From contig NZ_MQUS01000017.1 of assembly GCF_001953885.1 (NCBI RefSeq), positions 148,312 through 208,162 of the forward strand: a stretch of 59,851 nt of DNA, written 5' to 3'. Under the pieces are notes generated by a model. That model was not told the origin of the DNA. It ran no database searches and was given only the letters and a program-made list of their open reading frames with translations. Made by a program: the position numbers and the translations under genes. Source of the DNA: Streptomyces sp. IMTB 2501. Lineage in GTDB: Bacteria; Actinomycetota; Actinomycetes; Streptomycetales; Streptomycetaceae. This document shows positions 28,527 to 40,419 of the stretch, one piece after another. Numbering within the stretch: the stretch's first letter is position 1; every line of letters begins with the position of its first letter.

Positions 28527-30772
28527 GAGGGCATCCTCCGGCGTCCCCTCTTGCGAGGGCGCCTGCGGGTGTTGCGGTTGCCCGTGGTGGGTGACGCCGT
28601 CGCGGCGGGCTGCTGGCTGTCGCCGTTGCTGGGGTTGTCCTTCTGGGCGGTCTCGGCGTCCTTGGCCGGGTCGCCGCTGACCTTCGGGGCGTCGATCGTG
28701 CCGTCCCTGCGGACCTTCGGCAGGCCCTGCTGCGGCTGGGACAGCAGCGCCTTCTTGTTGTCGATGGAGCCGTCGCCCTGGACGCCGTAGAGCGCGCTGT
28801 AGATGTTGCGCACGGCCTCACCGGCGGAACCGGAACCCGTACCCGCCTGGGAGATCGTCATGATCACCGAGTAGTCCTTGGAGTACGTGGCCAGCCAGCC
28901 AGTGGTCTGCTTGCCGTAGACCTCCGCCGTACCGGTCTTGCCGTGCAGCGCGATCTTGTTCTGCGGCCAGCCGTTGAACTTCCACGCCGCCGTACCGCGG
29001 GTGATGACGCCGGCGAAGGCGTCGTTCATGCCGTTGAGGGTGGCTTGGTTGACGGGCAGCTTGCGCTGCACCTTGGGCTTGATCTCCTGGACGGTCTTTC
29101 CGTCGGGGCTGACGATCGCCTTGCCGATGGTCGGGAAGTACTCGGTGCCGCCGTTGGCGACGGCGCCGTAGATCATCGCCTCCTGGATCGGCGTGACGAG
29201 CGTGTCGCCCTGGCCGATGGAGTAGTTGATCTCGTCACCCTCGCGCATCTTGTTGCCTTCGAGGCAGTTCTCGTAGGCGATCTTCTCGACGTAGCTGCCG
29301 TCCTTCTTGCCGGACTTGCACCAGGCGTCCTTGTTGGCCTTCCAGTAGTCCAGCTTCCACTGGCGGTCGGGGACACGGCCGGTGACCTCGTTGGGCAGGT
29401 CGATGCCGGTCTCCTTGCCGAGGCCGAACTGGTGGGCCGTCTTGAAGAACCAGTCCTTGGGCTGGCCCTTCTTGGGGTTGATGCCGCCGTCCTTCTTCCA
29501 CTCGTTGTCGCCGAGGCCGTAGAAGACGGTGTCGCAGGAGACCTCCAGGGCGCGGCCGAGGGAGATCGGGCCGAAGTTCTCGCCCTCGAAGTTCTTGAAG
29601 ACCTGGCCGCCGACCGAGTAGGAGCTGGTGCAGGGGTAGCCGCCGTCCCAGGCGTAGCCGGCCTGGACCGCGGCGGCCGTGGAGACCACCTTGAAGGTCG
29701 AACCGGGGGCCGCCTGACCCTGTATGGCCCGGTTGAGCAGCGGGTAGTCGGAGTCCTTGCCGGTCAGGGACTTGTAGTCCTTGGCGGAGATGCCGCCCAC
29801 CCACACATTCGGGTCGTAGGTCGGCTCCGAGGCCATCGCGACGATCCGGCCGGTCTTGGCCTCCATGACGATGACGGCGCCGGAGTCGGCCTTGAAGTTC
29901 TCGCCGGTGTTCTTGTCGAACTGCTGGCGGGCTGCCTTCATCGCCTTGTCCAGTTCGTACTCCGAAACGCGCTGCACGCGGGAGTCGATGCTGGTGACCA
30001 GGTTGGCACCGGGCTCGGCGGGGTCCGCCTTGGCCTTGCCGATGACCCGGCCGAGGTTGTCGACCTCGTAGCGCGTGACGCCGGCCTTGCCGCGCAACTC
30101 CTTGTCGTACTCCCGCTCCAGGCCGGAGCGGCCGACCATGTCGGAGCGCAGATAGGGCGACTGGGTGTTCTTGGCCTTCTGGATCTCGTCGTCGGTGACG
30201 GGTGAGAGATAGCCGAGCACCTGCGCGGTGTTGGACTTGCCCGGACCCGGGTAGCGGCGCACGGCCTCGGGCTGGGCGGTGATGCCGGGGAAGTCCTCGG
30301 AGCGCTCGCGGATCTGCAGGGCCTGCTTGGGGGTGGCCTCGTCGGTGATCGGGATCGGCTGGTACGGCGAGCCGTTCCAGCACGGCTGGGGGGTCTTGGC
30401 GTCGCACAGGCGGACCTTCTGGATGACGTCCTCGGGCTTCACGCCGAGGACGCCGGCCAGTTTGGTGAGGACCGCCTTGCCGTCGTCCTTCTGCTTGAGC
30501 AGGTCGGTGCGGGAGGCGGAGACGACCAGGCGGGTCTCGTTGTCCGCGAGGGGCACGCCGCGGGCGTCCAGGATGTCACCGCGCACGGCGGGGTCGACGA
30601 CCTGCTGGACGTGGTTGCCGGACGCCTCCTTCTGGTACTGCGCGCCCTCGCGGATCTGCAGATACCACAAGCGGCCGCCGAGCGTGCCGAGGAGGGAGAG
30701 GACGAGGATCTGGATCACGATGAGCCGGATCTGGACCCGTGGGGTCCGACCGGTCTCGGGGATGTTGGTCAC
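28523..30772 (-). CDS. mrdA: Penicillin-binding protein 2 (class B transpeptidase)
   Basis: A 749-residue class B PBP. An N-terminal TM helix (about 15-35) precedes a PBP-dimer region and a transpeptidase domain with the active-site STFK (AAPGSTFK), the second motif YSIGQGD and KTGTAE. The C-terminus is a long low-complexity tail (about 690-749, Asp/Gln/Pro then Arg-rich), absent from E. coli PBP2. It cross-links peptidoglycan made by RodA. It lies about 170 bp after mreD, so an internal promoter is possible. Confidence 0.96.
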   Translation of the reverse strand: MTNIPETGRTPRVQIRLIVIQILVLSLLGTLGGRLWYLQIREGAQYQKEASGNHVQQVVDPAVRGDILDARGVPLADNETRLVVSASRTDLLKQKDDGKAVLTKLAGVLGVKPEDVIQKVRLCDAKTPQPCWNGSPYQPIPITDEATPKQALQIRERSEDFPGITAQPEAVRRYPGPGKSNTAQVLGYLSPVTDDEIQKAKNTQSPYLRSDMVGRSGLEREYDKELRGKAGVTRYEVDNLGRVIGKAKADPAEPGANLVTSIDSRVQRVSEYELDKAMKAARQQFDKNTGENFKADSGAVIVMEAKTGRIVAMASEPTYDPNVWVGGISAKDYKSLTGKDSDYPLLNRAIQGQAAPGSTFKVVSTAAAVQAGYAWDGGYPCTSSYSVGGQVFKNFEGENFGPISLGRALEVSCDTVFYGLGDNEWKKDGGINPKKGQPKDWFFKTAHQFGLGKETGIDLPNEVTGRVPDRQWKLDYWKANKDAWCKSGKKDGSYVEKIAYENCLEGNKMREGDEINYSIGQGDTLVTPIQEAMIYGAVANGGTEYFPTIGKAIVSPDGKTVQEIKPKVQRKLPVNQATLNGMNDAFAGVITRGTAAWKFNGWPQNKIALHGKTGTAEVYGKQTTGWLATYSKDYSVIMTISQAGTGSGSAGEAVRNIYSALYGVQGDGSIDNKKALLSQPQQGLPKVRRDGTIDAPKVSGDPAKDAETAQKDNPSNGDSQQPAATASPTTGNRNTRRRPRKRGRRRMPS

Positions 30773-30939
30773 TGCGGCTGCCTCCCCCTCTCAGTGCGCG
30801 GACGTCTGTGTGCGCGGCGCGGATGTACGAACCGGCCGCGTGCGTACGAATGATGAACGACCAGCCTGTGAGCCCGCGTTCCGGGACAGCTGACCCGTTC
30901 GGGTGAACTCCGCGGGACCCGCAGGCGCTTGACCGCGCT

Positions 30940-31617
30940 TCACAGCCGCTTGACCCCCTTGATCCGGCCGACCCGGGCGGAGCGGGTGCGGGCCTTGGCC
31001 TTCAGCGCGCCGAGACCGCCGCGCTGGCTGCCGATGCGCAGGCCGGTGCCGGAGGAGAGCCAGCCGCTGGAGATGTCGCCTGCCTTGGCGGCGGGGCCGG
31101 CCTCGGCGAGCGGGTCGTTGTCCGCGCGGCGGGCCAGCCACATGATGCCGGGCACCACGAACGGGGCGAGCAGCAGGTCGTACAGGGCCGCCGAGAACAG
31201 CAGCCCGGGCAGGCCGACATGGCGGGCGGCGGTGTCGCCGACCAGGGCGCCGACACACGCGTACAGCAGCGTGGAGCCGATCGCGGCGGCGACCACGACG
31301 GCCATCGGGCCGGTCGCCGACTTCAGGCGGCCGGTCTCCGGCTTGATGAGCCCGGCGCAGTAGCCGATGACGCACAGCACGAGCGCGTAGCGGCCGGCCG
31401 CGTGGTCGGCGGGCGGGGCGAGGTCGGCGAGCAGACCGGCGCCGAAGCCGACGAGGGCGCCGCCGACATGGCCGTACACCATGGCGAGGCCCAGGACGGT
31501 GAGCAGCAGCAGGTCGGGCACGGCTCCCGGCAGATGCAGGCGGGCGAGGACGCTCACCTGGATCACCAGCGCCACGACGACCAGCGCGCTGGAGAGCAGG
31601 ATCCGGTTGAGGCGCAT
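30940..31617 (-). CDS. mreD: Rod-shape-determining membrane protein MreD
   Basis: 225 residues with five or six hydrophobic helices in the first 150, then a hydrophilic Arg/Lys-rich cytoplasmic tail longer than in rod-shaped bacteria. TAGGAG precedes ATG 31617, and the TAG is the mreC stop. It links the Mre filament to the wall synthases. Confidence 0.93.
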   Translation of the reverse strand: MRLNRILLSSALVVVALVIQVSVLARLHLPGAVPDLLLLTVLGLAMVYGHVGGALVGFGAGLLADLAPPADHAAGRYALVLCVIGYCAGLIKPETGRLKSATGPMAVVVAAAIGSTLLYACVGALVGDTAARHVGLPGLLFSAALYDLLLAPFVVPGIMWLARRADNDPLAEAGPAAKAGDISSGWLSSGTGLRIGSQRGGLGALKAKARTRSARVGRIKGVKRL

Positions 31618-31629
31618 GGGATTCAGCTC

Positions 31630-32571
31630 CTACTGCTGCTGCTGGTCGTTGGCGGAAGCGCCGGCGGACGGGGTCACCGTGACGGTCACCGTCGGCGTCG
31701 GGACCGGCTTGGGCTGGGCCGGCAGGACCTCGTCACGCGGGTCCTTCTTCGGGGCCTGGACGACCACGCCGACGATGTCGAGCTTGGTGAAGCCGACGTA
31801 CGGGGTGACGTAGATCGTGCGGGTGAGGCCTCCGTTGGAGGGGTCGATGCGGGAGACCACGCCGACCGGCACTCCTGGCACGAACGGCCGGTCGGCCTCC
31901 GAGCCGAAGGTGACGAGCCGGTCGCCCTTCTTCACCTCCGCCTTGCCGTTGAGCAACTCCACGCGCAGCGGGCGGTCGCCCTGCCCGGAGGCGAAGCCGA
32001 GTTCGTCGCTGCCCTCCATGCGGGTGCCGACGGTGAAGTCGGGGTCGTTGGCGAGCAGCACGGTGGAGGTGTCGGCGCTGACGGTGGTGACCCGGCCGAC
32101 CAACCCGTCGCCGTTGAGGACGGTCATGTCGCGCCGGATGCCGTCGTTGGCACCGGCGTCGATGGTGATGGTCCAGGAGAAGCCCTGCGCCGCCCCTATG
32201 GCGATGACCTGGGCGCCCTTGATGCCGTACTGACCCTCGCCGGCGATCTTCAGCATTCTGTCGAGCTGGTTCAGCCGGCTGCGGTTGCGGTCGTCGCTGC
32301 CGAGCTTCGCCTTGAGGGCCGCGTTCTCCTTCTCCAGCGTGGCGAGCCGGTCATGGCGGCTGCCGGAGTCCCGGATCGCGGAGACGGCGTTGCCGACCGG
32401 GTCGACCGCCGAGGACAGCCCGTTCTCGACCGGGCCGAACACGGCGGCCGCGGCCTGCCGGGCACCGTCGACCGGGGAGTTCCTGCCCCCGCGGATGTCC
32501 ACCGTGATCAGCGCGAATGCGATGGCAACCAGCAGGACCAGGAGCAACCGGCTCTCTTTCGTGTCCCTCAC
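31630..32571 (-). CDS. mreC: Rod-shape-determining protein MreC
   Basis: A 313-residue MreC: an N-terminal TM helix (about 8-25), a short coiled coil (RLATLEKENAALKAKL), then the beta-domain (GLVGRVTTVSADTSTVLL) and a low-complexity Pro/Thr/Val tail ending in Gln residues. It acts outside the membrane as a scaffold activating PBP2-RodA. It starts at GTG 32571, about 160 bp after mreB. Confidence 0.95.
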   Translation of the reverse strand: MRDTKESRLLLVLLVAIAFALITVDIRGGRNSPVDGARQAAAAVFGPVENGLSSAVDPVGNAVSAIRDSGSRHDRLATLEKENAALKAKLGSDDRNRSRLNQLDRMLKIAGEGQYGIKGAQVIAIGAAQGFSWTITIDAGANDGIRRDMTVLNGDGLVGRVTTVSADTSTVLLANDPDFTVGTRMEGSDELGFASGQGDRPLRVELLNGKAEVKKGDRLVTFGSEADRPFVPGVPVGVVSRIDPSNGGLTRTIYVTPYVGFTKLDIVGVVVQAPKKDPRDEVLPAQPKPVPTPTVTVTVTPSAGASANDQQQQ

Positions 32572-32733
32572 GTGCGGCGGCCGTGCCCTTCCTCAATAGG
32601 AATTCGGGAGCCCCTTCGCGGGCGCGTTACGCGATTCGCAACCCCAGGAGCCCATTTGTGGAGCTTATGCCTCTAATCAACGATCCGCCGCACGAGAGGA
32701 GAACGTCTCGTACGGCGGAATGGAAGAGTTACG

Positions 32734-33753
32734 TCATCTGCGCGGCTGGGCGTCCAGGACCTGCTGCAGCGCCTCGAACTCCTCGACGCACTTTCCGGAG
32801 CCGAGCGCGACGCTGTCCAGCGGATCCTCGGCGATGTGGATCGGCATCCCGGTCTCCCGGCGCAGCCGCTCGTCGAGCCCGCGCAGCAGGGCTCCGCCGC
32901 CGGTCAGAACGATTCCTCGGTCCATGATGTCGCCGGACAGCTCCGGCGGGCACTTGTCGAGGGTCGTCTTGACCGCGTCCACGATCGCGTTGACCGGTTC
33001 CTCGATCGCCTTGCGGACCTCGGCGGCCGAGATGACCACGGTCTTCGGCAGCCCGGACACCAGGTCGCGGCCACGGACTTCGGTGTGCTCGTCGGAGTCG
33101 AGGTCGTACGCCGAACCGATCGTGATCTTGATCTGCTCGGCCGTGCGCTCACCCAGCAGAAGGCTGTACTCCTTCTTGATGTACTGGATGATCGCGTTGT
33201 CCAGTTCGTCGCCCGCGACTCGGATGGACTGGGCGGTGACGATGCCGCCGAGCGAGATGACCGCGACCTCCGTGGTGCCGCCGCCGATGTCCACCACCAT
33301 GTTGCCCGTGGCCTCGTGCACCGGCAGGCCGGAGCCGATGGCGGCGGCCATGGGCTCCTCGATGATGTGCACCTGGCGGGCGCCGGCCTGGGAGGACGCC
33401 TCGATCACGGCGCGGCGCTCGACGCCCGTGATGCCGGAGGGCACACAGACGACGACCCGCGGCCGGGCGAGATAGCGCCGCTTGTGGATCTTCAGGATGA
33501 AGTAGCGGAGCATTCGCTCGGTGATCTCGAAGTCGGCGATCACGCCGTCCTTCAGCGGGCGGACGGCGACGATGTTGCCCGGTGTCCGGCCGATCATCTT
33601 CTTGGCTTCGGCACCGACCGCGAGGATCCCGCCCGTGTTGGTGTTGATCGCGACGACGGACGGTTCGTTGAGTACGATCCCGCGGCCCCTGACGTACACC
33701 AGCGTGTTGGCGGTCCCGAGGTCGACAGCCATGTCACGGCCGATGAACGACAT
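32734..33753 (-). CDS. mreB: Actin-like cytoskeletal protein MreB
   Basis: 339 residues. The actin-fold nucleotide signatures are DLGTANTLVY (phosphate 1), DIGGGTTEVAVIS (phosphate 2) and GIVLTGGGALLRGLD (adenosine). In Streptomyces MreB is not needed for hyphal growth but organises spore-wall thickening (established). The ATG at 33753 is used because GGGGA precedes it; an in-frame ATG at 33765 would add four residues. It is the first gene of the mreBCD-PBP2-rodA unit. Confidence 0.98.
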   Translation of the reverse strand: MSFIGRDMAVDLGTANTLVYVRGRGIVLNEPSVVAINTNTGGILAVGAEAKKMIGRTPGNIVAVRPLKDGVIADFEITERMLRYFILKIHKRRYLARPRVVVCVPSGITGVERRAVIEASSQAGARQVHIIEEPMAAAIGSGLPVHEATGNMVVDIGGGTTEVAVISLGGIVTAQSIRVAGDELDNAIIQYIKKEYSLLLGERTAEQIKITIGSAYDLDSDEHTEVRGRDLVSGLPKTVVISAAEVRKAIEEPVNAIVDAVKTTLDKCPPELSGDIMDRGIVLTGGGALLRGLDERLRRETGMPIHIAEDPLDSVALGSGKCVEEFEALQQVLDAQPRR

Positions 33754-33968
33754 TGAGTTCCCCATCCGGATTCATCTGGCCTTCCTGTGCTTTTGAGGGC
33801 ATATCAGGTCGGCGAGGCGGGTGCTGTGACGTGAAGGCTTCCATCGTAAACGCGCCTGCACGGCCACTGCGCGAGGGTCTCCGCCATTGTCACCAGATGG
33901 CGGCCCGCCCCGCTTGTGGAGACGGTCCAACGGAGGCACGCGTTCCCCCGATCGGGAGGCATATGCCA

Positions 33969-33998
33969 AGGGACGGCCGGAAATATACGGCCGTCCCT
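33969..33998 (-). terminator. Hairpin terminator after ndk
   Basis: Perfect 11-bp repeat AGGGACGGCCG/CGGCCGTCCCT around an AT-rich eight-base loop, about 70 nt after the ndk stop. It sits in the 313-bp gap 33754-34066. The rest of the gap (33754-33968) must carry the mreB promoter and a 5' UTR; I see no gene there. Confidence 0.75.
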
Positions 33999-34066
33999 GG
34001 TCAGGCGCCACCGCACCGAGCTGACGGCCCCTCAGAAAAATTAGCGAAAACTCAGCTCGCCGTGGT

Positions 34067-34480
34067 TCACACCCGGCCCGGGAAGAAGATCTTCACCTCG
34101 CGCTCGGCGGACTCCTCGGAGTCGGAGGCGTGGATCAGGTTCTCCCGGACGATCACGCCGTAGTCACCGCGGATGGAGCCGGGCGCGGCCGCGATCGGGT
34201 CGGTCGGACCGGCCAGTGCGCGCACGCCCTCGATGACCCGCTCGCCCTCCACGATCAGCGCGACGACAGGACCGGAGGCCATGAACTCGACCAGCGGCTC
34301 GTAGAAGGGCTTGCCGACGTGTTCGGCGTAGTGCTGCTCCAGCGTGCCGCGGTCCAGGGTGCGCAGCTCCAGCGCGGTGATCTGCCAGCCGGCCTTGCGC
34401 TCGATACGGCTGATGATCTCGCCGGTCAGGCCCCGACGGACGGCGTCGGGCTTGAGCAGGACGAGGGTGCGCTGGGTCAC
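34067..34480 (-). CDS. ndk: Nucleoside-diphosphate kinase
   Basis: A 137-residue NDK, equilibrating nucleoside di- and triphosphates through a phosphohistidine. The active-site segment NLIHASDS is intact, as are the N-terminal TLVLLKPDAV and the substrate-binding region. AAGGAG precedes GTG 34480. It follows the DUF4233 gene by about 67 bp and ends with its own terminator. Confidence 0.98.
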   Translation of the reverse strand: MTQRTLVLLKPDAVRRGLTGEIISRIERKAGWQITALELRTLDRGTLEQHYAEHVGKPFYEPLVEFMASGPVVALIVEGERVIEGVRALAGPTDPIAAAPGSIRGDYGVIVRENLIHASDSEESAEREVKIFFPGRV

Positions 34481-34547
34481 GGGGGGACTCCTTCTGAGGG
34501 ACGTCTGCGGTGGTGGGACGAGGTTACAAGAGCGTGCCCTGCGGTTG

Positions 34548-34910
34548 TTACGCAGCGTCAGCTGTGGAGGAGCCGGACTCCGCCTGGGCGGCGAAGCGGG
34601 CCTTCGCCGCGTCCACCTTTCTGCCGAAGTGCACCGACGCCCACCACAGCGCCGCGAACACCGCGCCCATGAAGTACATCGTCGGGACGAAGATCCCGGA
34701 GACGATCAGGGCGATCTGCAGGGCCCAGCCGAGGGCCACCCCGCCGGGCCGGGTCACCATGCCGCAGAGCAGCACGCACAGCAGCATCGCGATACCGCTG
34801 ACCAGCCACACCGTGGAGACGGACAGGCTCGGGTCCTTCATGGCGACGAGCCCGGCGAACCCGATGACGAAGAACTCGCCGATCAGTGTCGAGGCACAGA
34901 GCGTACGCAT
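34548..34910 (-). CDS. DUF4233 small membrane protein
   Basis: 120 residues with four hydrophobic helices and a charged C-terminal tail (GRKVDAAKARFAAQ). It matches the DUF4233 proteins that sit between folC and ndk throughout actinobacteria. Function unknown. Its ATG lies nine bases after the folC stop, with GAGG in between, so it is co-transcribed with folC. Confidence 0.85.
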   Translation of the reverse strand: MRTLCASTLIGEFFVIGFAGLVAMKDPSLSVSTVWLVSGIAMLLCVLLCGMVTRPGGVALGWALQIALIVSGIFVPTMYFMGAVFAALWWASVHFGRKVDAAKARFAAQAESGSSTADAA

Positions 34911-34919
34911 CCTCGGTCC

Positions 34920-36434
34920 TCAGCCCTTCCCCAGCAGCAGCCGGGCCTCGCCGACGGTGATGACGGAACCGGTGACCAGCACGCCACCGCCCGCGAACTC
35001 GCCCTCCTCCTCGGCCAGCGTGATCGCGGCCTCCAGGGCGTCCGGCAGCCGCGGCTCGACCTGCACCCGCTCCTCGCCGAACACCTCGACGGCGATCGCG
35101 GCCAGCTCGTCCGCGTCCATGGCCCGGGCGGTGGAGTTCTGCGTGACGACGACCTCGGCGAAGATCGGCTCGAAGGCCTCCAGCAGCCCGCGCACGTTCT
35201 TGTCGCCACTCGCGCCCACCACACCGATCAGCCGGGTGAAGTCGAACGCCTCCTGGACCGCCTCCGCGGTGACCGCGGCGCCCGCCGGGTTGTGCGCGGC
35301 GTCCAGCACTACGGTCGGGGACCGCCGTACGACCTCCATCCGCCCCGGCGAGGACACCGCCGCGAAGGCCTTGCGGACGGCGTCGATGTCCAGCGGCTCG
35401 GCGCGCACCGCGCCGACGCCGAAGAACGCCTCCACGGCGGCCAGGGCGACGGCCGCGTTGTGCGCCTGGTGGGCGCCGTGCAGCGGCAGATACACCTCGG
35501 GGTACTCACCGCCGAGGCCGCGCAGCGTCACCATCTGCCCGCCGACGGCGACCTGGCGGGCGACGACGCCGAACTCCAGCCCCTCGCGGGCCACGGTGGC
35601 GTCCACCTCGACGGCCTTCTTCAGCAGCACCTGCGCGGCGTCCACCGGCTGCTGCGCCAGGATCACGGTCGCGCCCTGCTTGATGATGCCGCTCTTCTCG
35701 CCGGAGATCTCCGCGGTCGTCTCGCCGAGCCGGTCGGTGTGGTCCAGGTCGATGGGGGTGATCACCGCGACGTCGGCGTCGATGACATTGGTGGCGTCCC
35801 AGGAGCCGCCCATGCCCACCTCGACGACGGCGACGTCCACCGGGGCGTCCGCGAAGGCGGCGTACGCCATGCCGGTGAGCACCTCGAAGAACGACAGGCG
35901 GTACTCCTGCTGCGCGTCCACCATCTCGATGTACGGCTTGATGTCCTCGTACGTCTCGATGAACCGCTCGGCGGAGACCGGGGCGCCGTCCAGGCTGATG
36001 CGCTCGGTGATCGACTGCACGTGGGGGCTGGTGTAGCGGCCGGTGCGCAGCTCGAAGGCGCCGAGCAGGGCCTCGATCATGCGGGCGGTGGAGGTCTTGC
36101 CGTTCGTGCCCGTGATGTGGATCGAGGGGTACGAGCGCTGCGGCTCGCCCAGCACGTCCATCAGCGCGGCGATGCGGCCGACCGAGGGCTCCAGCTTGGT
36201 CTCGCCCCAGCGGGTGGCCAGGTCCGCCTCGACCTCACGCAGGGCACGGTCGACCTCGGGGTCCTCGGGCCGCGTGGGTACGTCGGCCTGGGGCTGCCCG
36301 CCCTGGGTGCGCAGGGTGCGGCTGCCGGCCTCGATCACGGCGAGGTCGGGGTCGCGGGTGGTCTCGGCTTCGATGAGTTCGTCGAAGTCGTCGAGGGGGC
36401 CTTGCTGGTCGTTTTCGTGCGGGAGGTCGCTCAC
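34920..36434 (-). CDS. folC: Folylpolyglutamate / dihydrofolate synthase
   Basis: 504 residues of the Mur-ligase-like FolC family, adding glutamates to folates and possibly forming dihydrofolate. The ATP-binding ITGTNGKTST motif is near residue 107, after a 65-residue acidic N-terminal extension. The DLDHTDRLG and VVLDAAHNP segments are typical. It starts at GTG 36434, about 150 bp after valS. Confidence 0.95.
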   Translation of the reverse strand: MSDLPHENDQQGPLDDFDELIEAETTRDPDLAVIEAGSRTLRTQGGQPQADVPTRPEDPEVDRALREVEADLATRWGETKLEPSVGRIAALMDVLGEPQRSYPSIHITGTNGKTSTARMIEALLGAFELRTGRYTSPHVQSITERISLDGAPVSAERFIETYEDIKPYIEMVDAQQEYRLSFFEVLTGMAYAAFADAPVDVAVVEVGMGGSWDATNVIDADVAVITPIDLDHTDRLGETTAEISGEKSGIIKQGATVILAQQPVDAAQVLLKKAVEVDATVAREGLEFGVVARQVAVGGQMVTLRGLGGEYPEVYLPLHGAHQAHNAAVALAAVEAFFGVGAVRAEPLDIDAVRKAFAAVSSPGRMEVVRRSPTVVLDAAHNPAGAAVTAEAVQEAFDFTRLIGVVGASGDKNVRGLLEAFEPIFAEVVVTQNSTARAMDADELAAIAVEVFGEERVQVEPRLPDALEAAITLAEEEGEFAGGGVLVTGSVITVGEARLLLGKG

Positions 36435-36534
36435 GGGGCCAGTCTACGGAGCGGCAGTGACAAAGGGCCGGTTCGGGGTGGTTCCTCTGCATGGCCGGGT
36501 GCGGGTCCGTCGTGGCTGGTCGCCCCCTGGACCG

Positions 36535-36568
36535 GAGGCCCCGGCGCCTCGAATCGCGCCGGGGCCTC
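36535..36568 (-). terminator. Hairpin terminator after valS
   Basis: Perfect 13-bp inverted repeat GAGGCCCCGGCGC/GCGCCGGGGCCTC with an eight-base loop, 17 nt beyond the valS stop codon. It separates valS from folC. Confidence 0.8.
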
Positions 36569-36584
36569 AGCCGGGCAGAACGGC

Positions 36585-39215
<2,631 letters not shown>

Positions 39216-39352
39216 GGGGGTCAGTTTAGAGGTGTCACGGGGTGGTCCCGAAACGCGTTTGTTCTGTAACGGTGCGGCCCCCGGTGCCGCGTGCTTTCCG
39301 GGCCTGGGTCAGGATGTCAGGAACACATAAGCGTCCTAGGGGGAACCCAGAA

Positions 39353-40348
39353 ATGAGCAACAACCAGCCGGGCCCGTACGGCCAGCCACCCCAGCAGCCG
39401 GGTCCGTACGGCCAGCCGGGGCAGCCTGCCCCGTACGGCCAGCCGGGGCCCTACGGCCAGCCGGGCCAGCCGGGCCCGTACGGCCAGCAGCCCCAGGCTC
39501 CGCAGCCCGGCTACGGCTACCCCCAGCAGGCTCCGCCGCAGCCGCCGCAGCCGGGTTACGGCTACCCGCAGCAGGGCGGCTATCCGCAGCAGCCCCCCTA
39601 CGGCCAGCAGCCTCCCTACGGCCAGCAGCCCTACGGCATGCCGCAGCCCCCGCAGCCGGGCGGCGGCAAGAAGAAGACGGTCCTGATCATCGGCGCGGTG
39701 GCCGTGGTGGCGGCCGTGGCGGTGGGGGCGTACCTCGCGTTCAGCGGGGGCGGCGGCTCAAGCGTCGCGGACGACGGTCCGCACAAGCTCACGGCTCCTG
39801 ACTCGGTCATCAACGGCACGTACACGAAGTCACCGTCCTCGAACGGGGAGGTCACCCCGTCCGACCTCAAGGACTTCGAGAAGGCCGGCGTCAAGAACCC
39901 TCAGGGCGTCAGCGGCGCGTACCAGAACGGCAAGGGGCTGACCGCGAAGGGCCTGTCCTTCAGCGGCGTGTACGGCACGATCGCCAACCCCGAGGCCGTC
40001 ATCGACGGCGCGTTCGCCAAGGCCAAGCAGGAGTCCGAGAAGGATCAGAGCGGCTCCGACACCAAGGGCAAGCTGATCGGCAGTCCCGAGACGGTCAACC
40101 CGGCGGGCTTCTCCAACGGCATCATGAAGTGCCAGGTGGCCGAGCTCGACAACACCGGCTCGTCGGGGTCGTCCGCCGGAACGGCGAAGACGATCAAGGT
40201 GCCGGTGTGCATCTGGGCCGACCACAGCACGATCGCCCGGGTCTCGGCGTTCAGCTTCGCCGCCATGGCCTCCGGCGATGGCGGCACGATCAACGACACG
40301 GCGGACCTCGCGGCCAAGCTCCGCAACGACGTGCGCGTCAAGGCCTGA
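39353..40348 (+). CDS. Proline/glutamine-rich single-pass membrane protein
   Basis: 331 residues. Residues 1-100 are imperfect PGPYGQPGQ / GYGYPQQ repeats. A KKK stop, one TM helix (about 104-123) and an extracytoplasmic domain of about 200 residues with two Cys (MKCQ and PVCIW) follow. Streptomyces genomes encode many proteins of this design; no enzyme motif is seen. ATG 39353 has GGGGGAA upstream. It is convergent with clpX and shares the bidirectional terminator at 40365-40400. Confidence 0.85.
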   Translation: MSNNQPGPYGQPPQQPGPYGQPGQPAPYGQPGPYGQPGQPGPYGQQPQAPQPGYGYPQQAPPQPPQPGYGYPQQGGYPQQPPYGQQPPYGQQPYGMPQPPQPGGGKKKTVLIIGAVAVVAAVAVGAYLAFSGGGGSSVADDGPHKLTAPDSVINGTYTKSPSSNGEVTPSDLKDFEKAGVKNPQGVSGAYQNGKGLTAKGLSFSGVYGTIANPEAVIDGAFAKAKQESEKDQSGSDTKGKLIGSPETVNPAGFSNGIMKCQVAELDNTGSSGSSAGTAKTIKVPVCIWADHSTIARVSAFSFAAMASGDGGTINDTADLAAKLRNDVRVKA

Positions 40349-40364
40349 CGGCCGGCTGCTACGA

Positions 40365-40400
40365 CGAAGGGGCCCCGGTCGGTCGACCGGGGCCCCTTCG
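40365..40400. terminator. Bidirectional terminator between convergent genes
   Basis: Perfect 16-bp stem (40365-40380 with 40385-40400; core AAGGGGCCCCGG) around a GGTC loop. It lies 17 bp after the plus-strand membrane-protein stop and 20 bp after the minus-strand clpX stop, so it can serve both. Confidence 0.9.
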
Positions 40401-40419
40401 CTGTCGTACGGCGCGTGTG

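Noticed and set aside
39216..39352. T-box or other riboswitch upstream of valS
   Set aside because: The leader is short and shows no T-box sequence or specifier stem.
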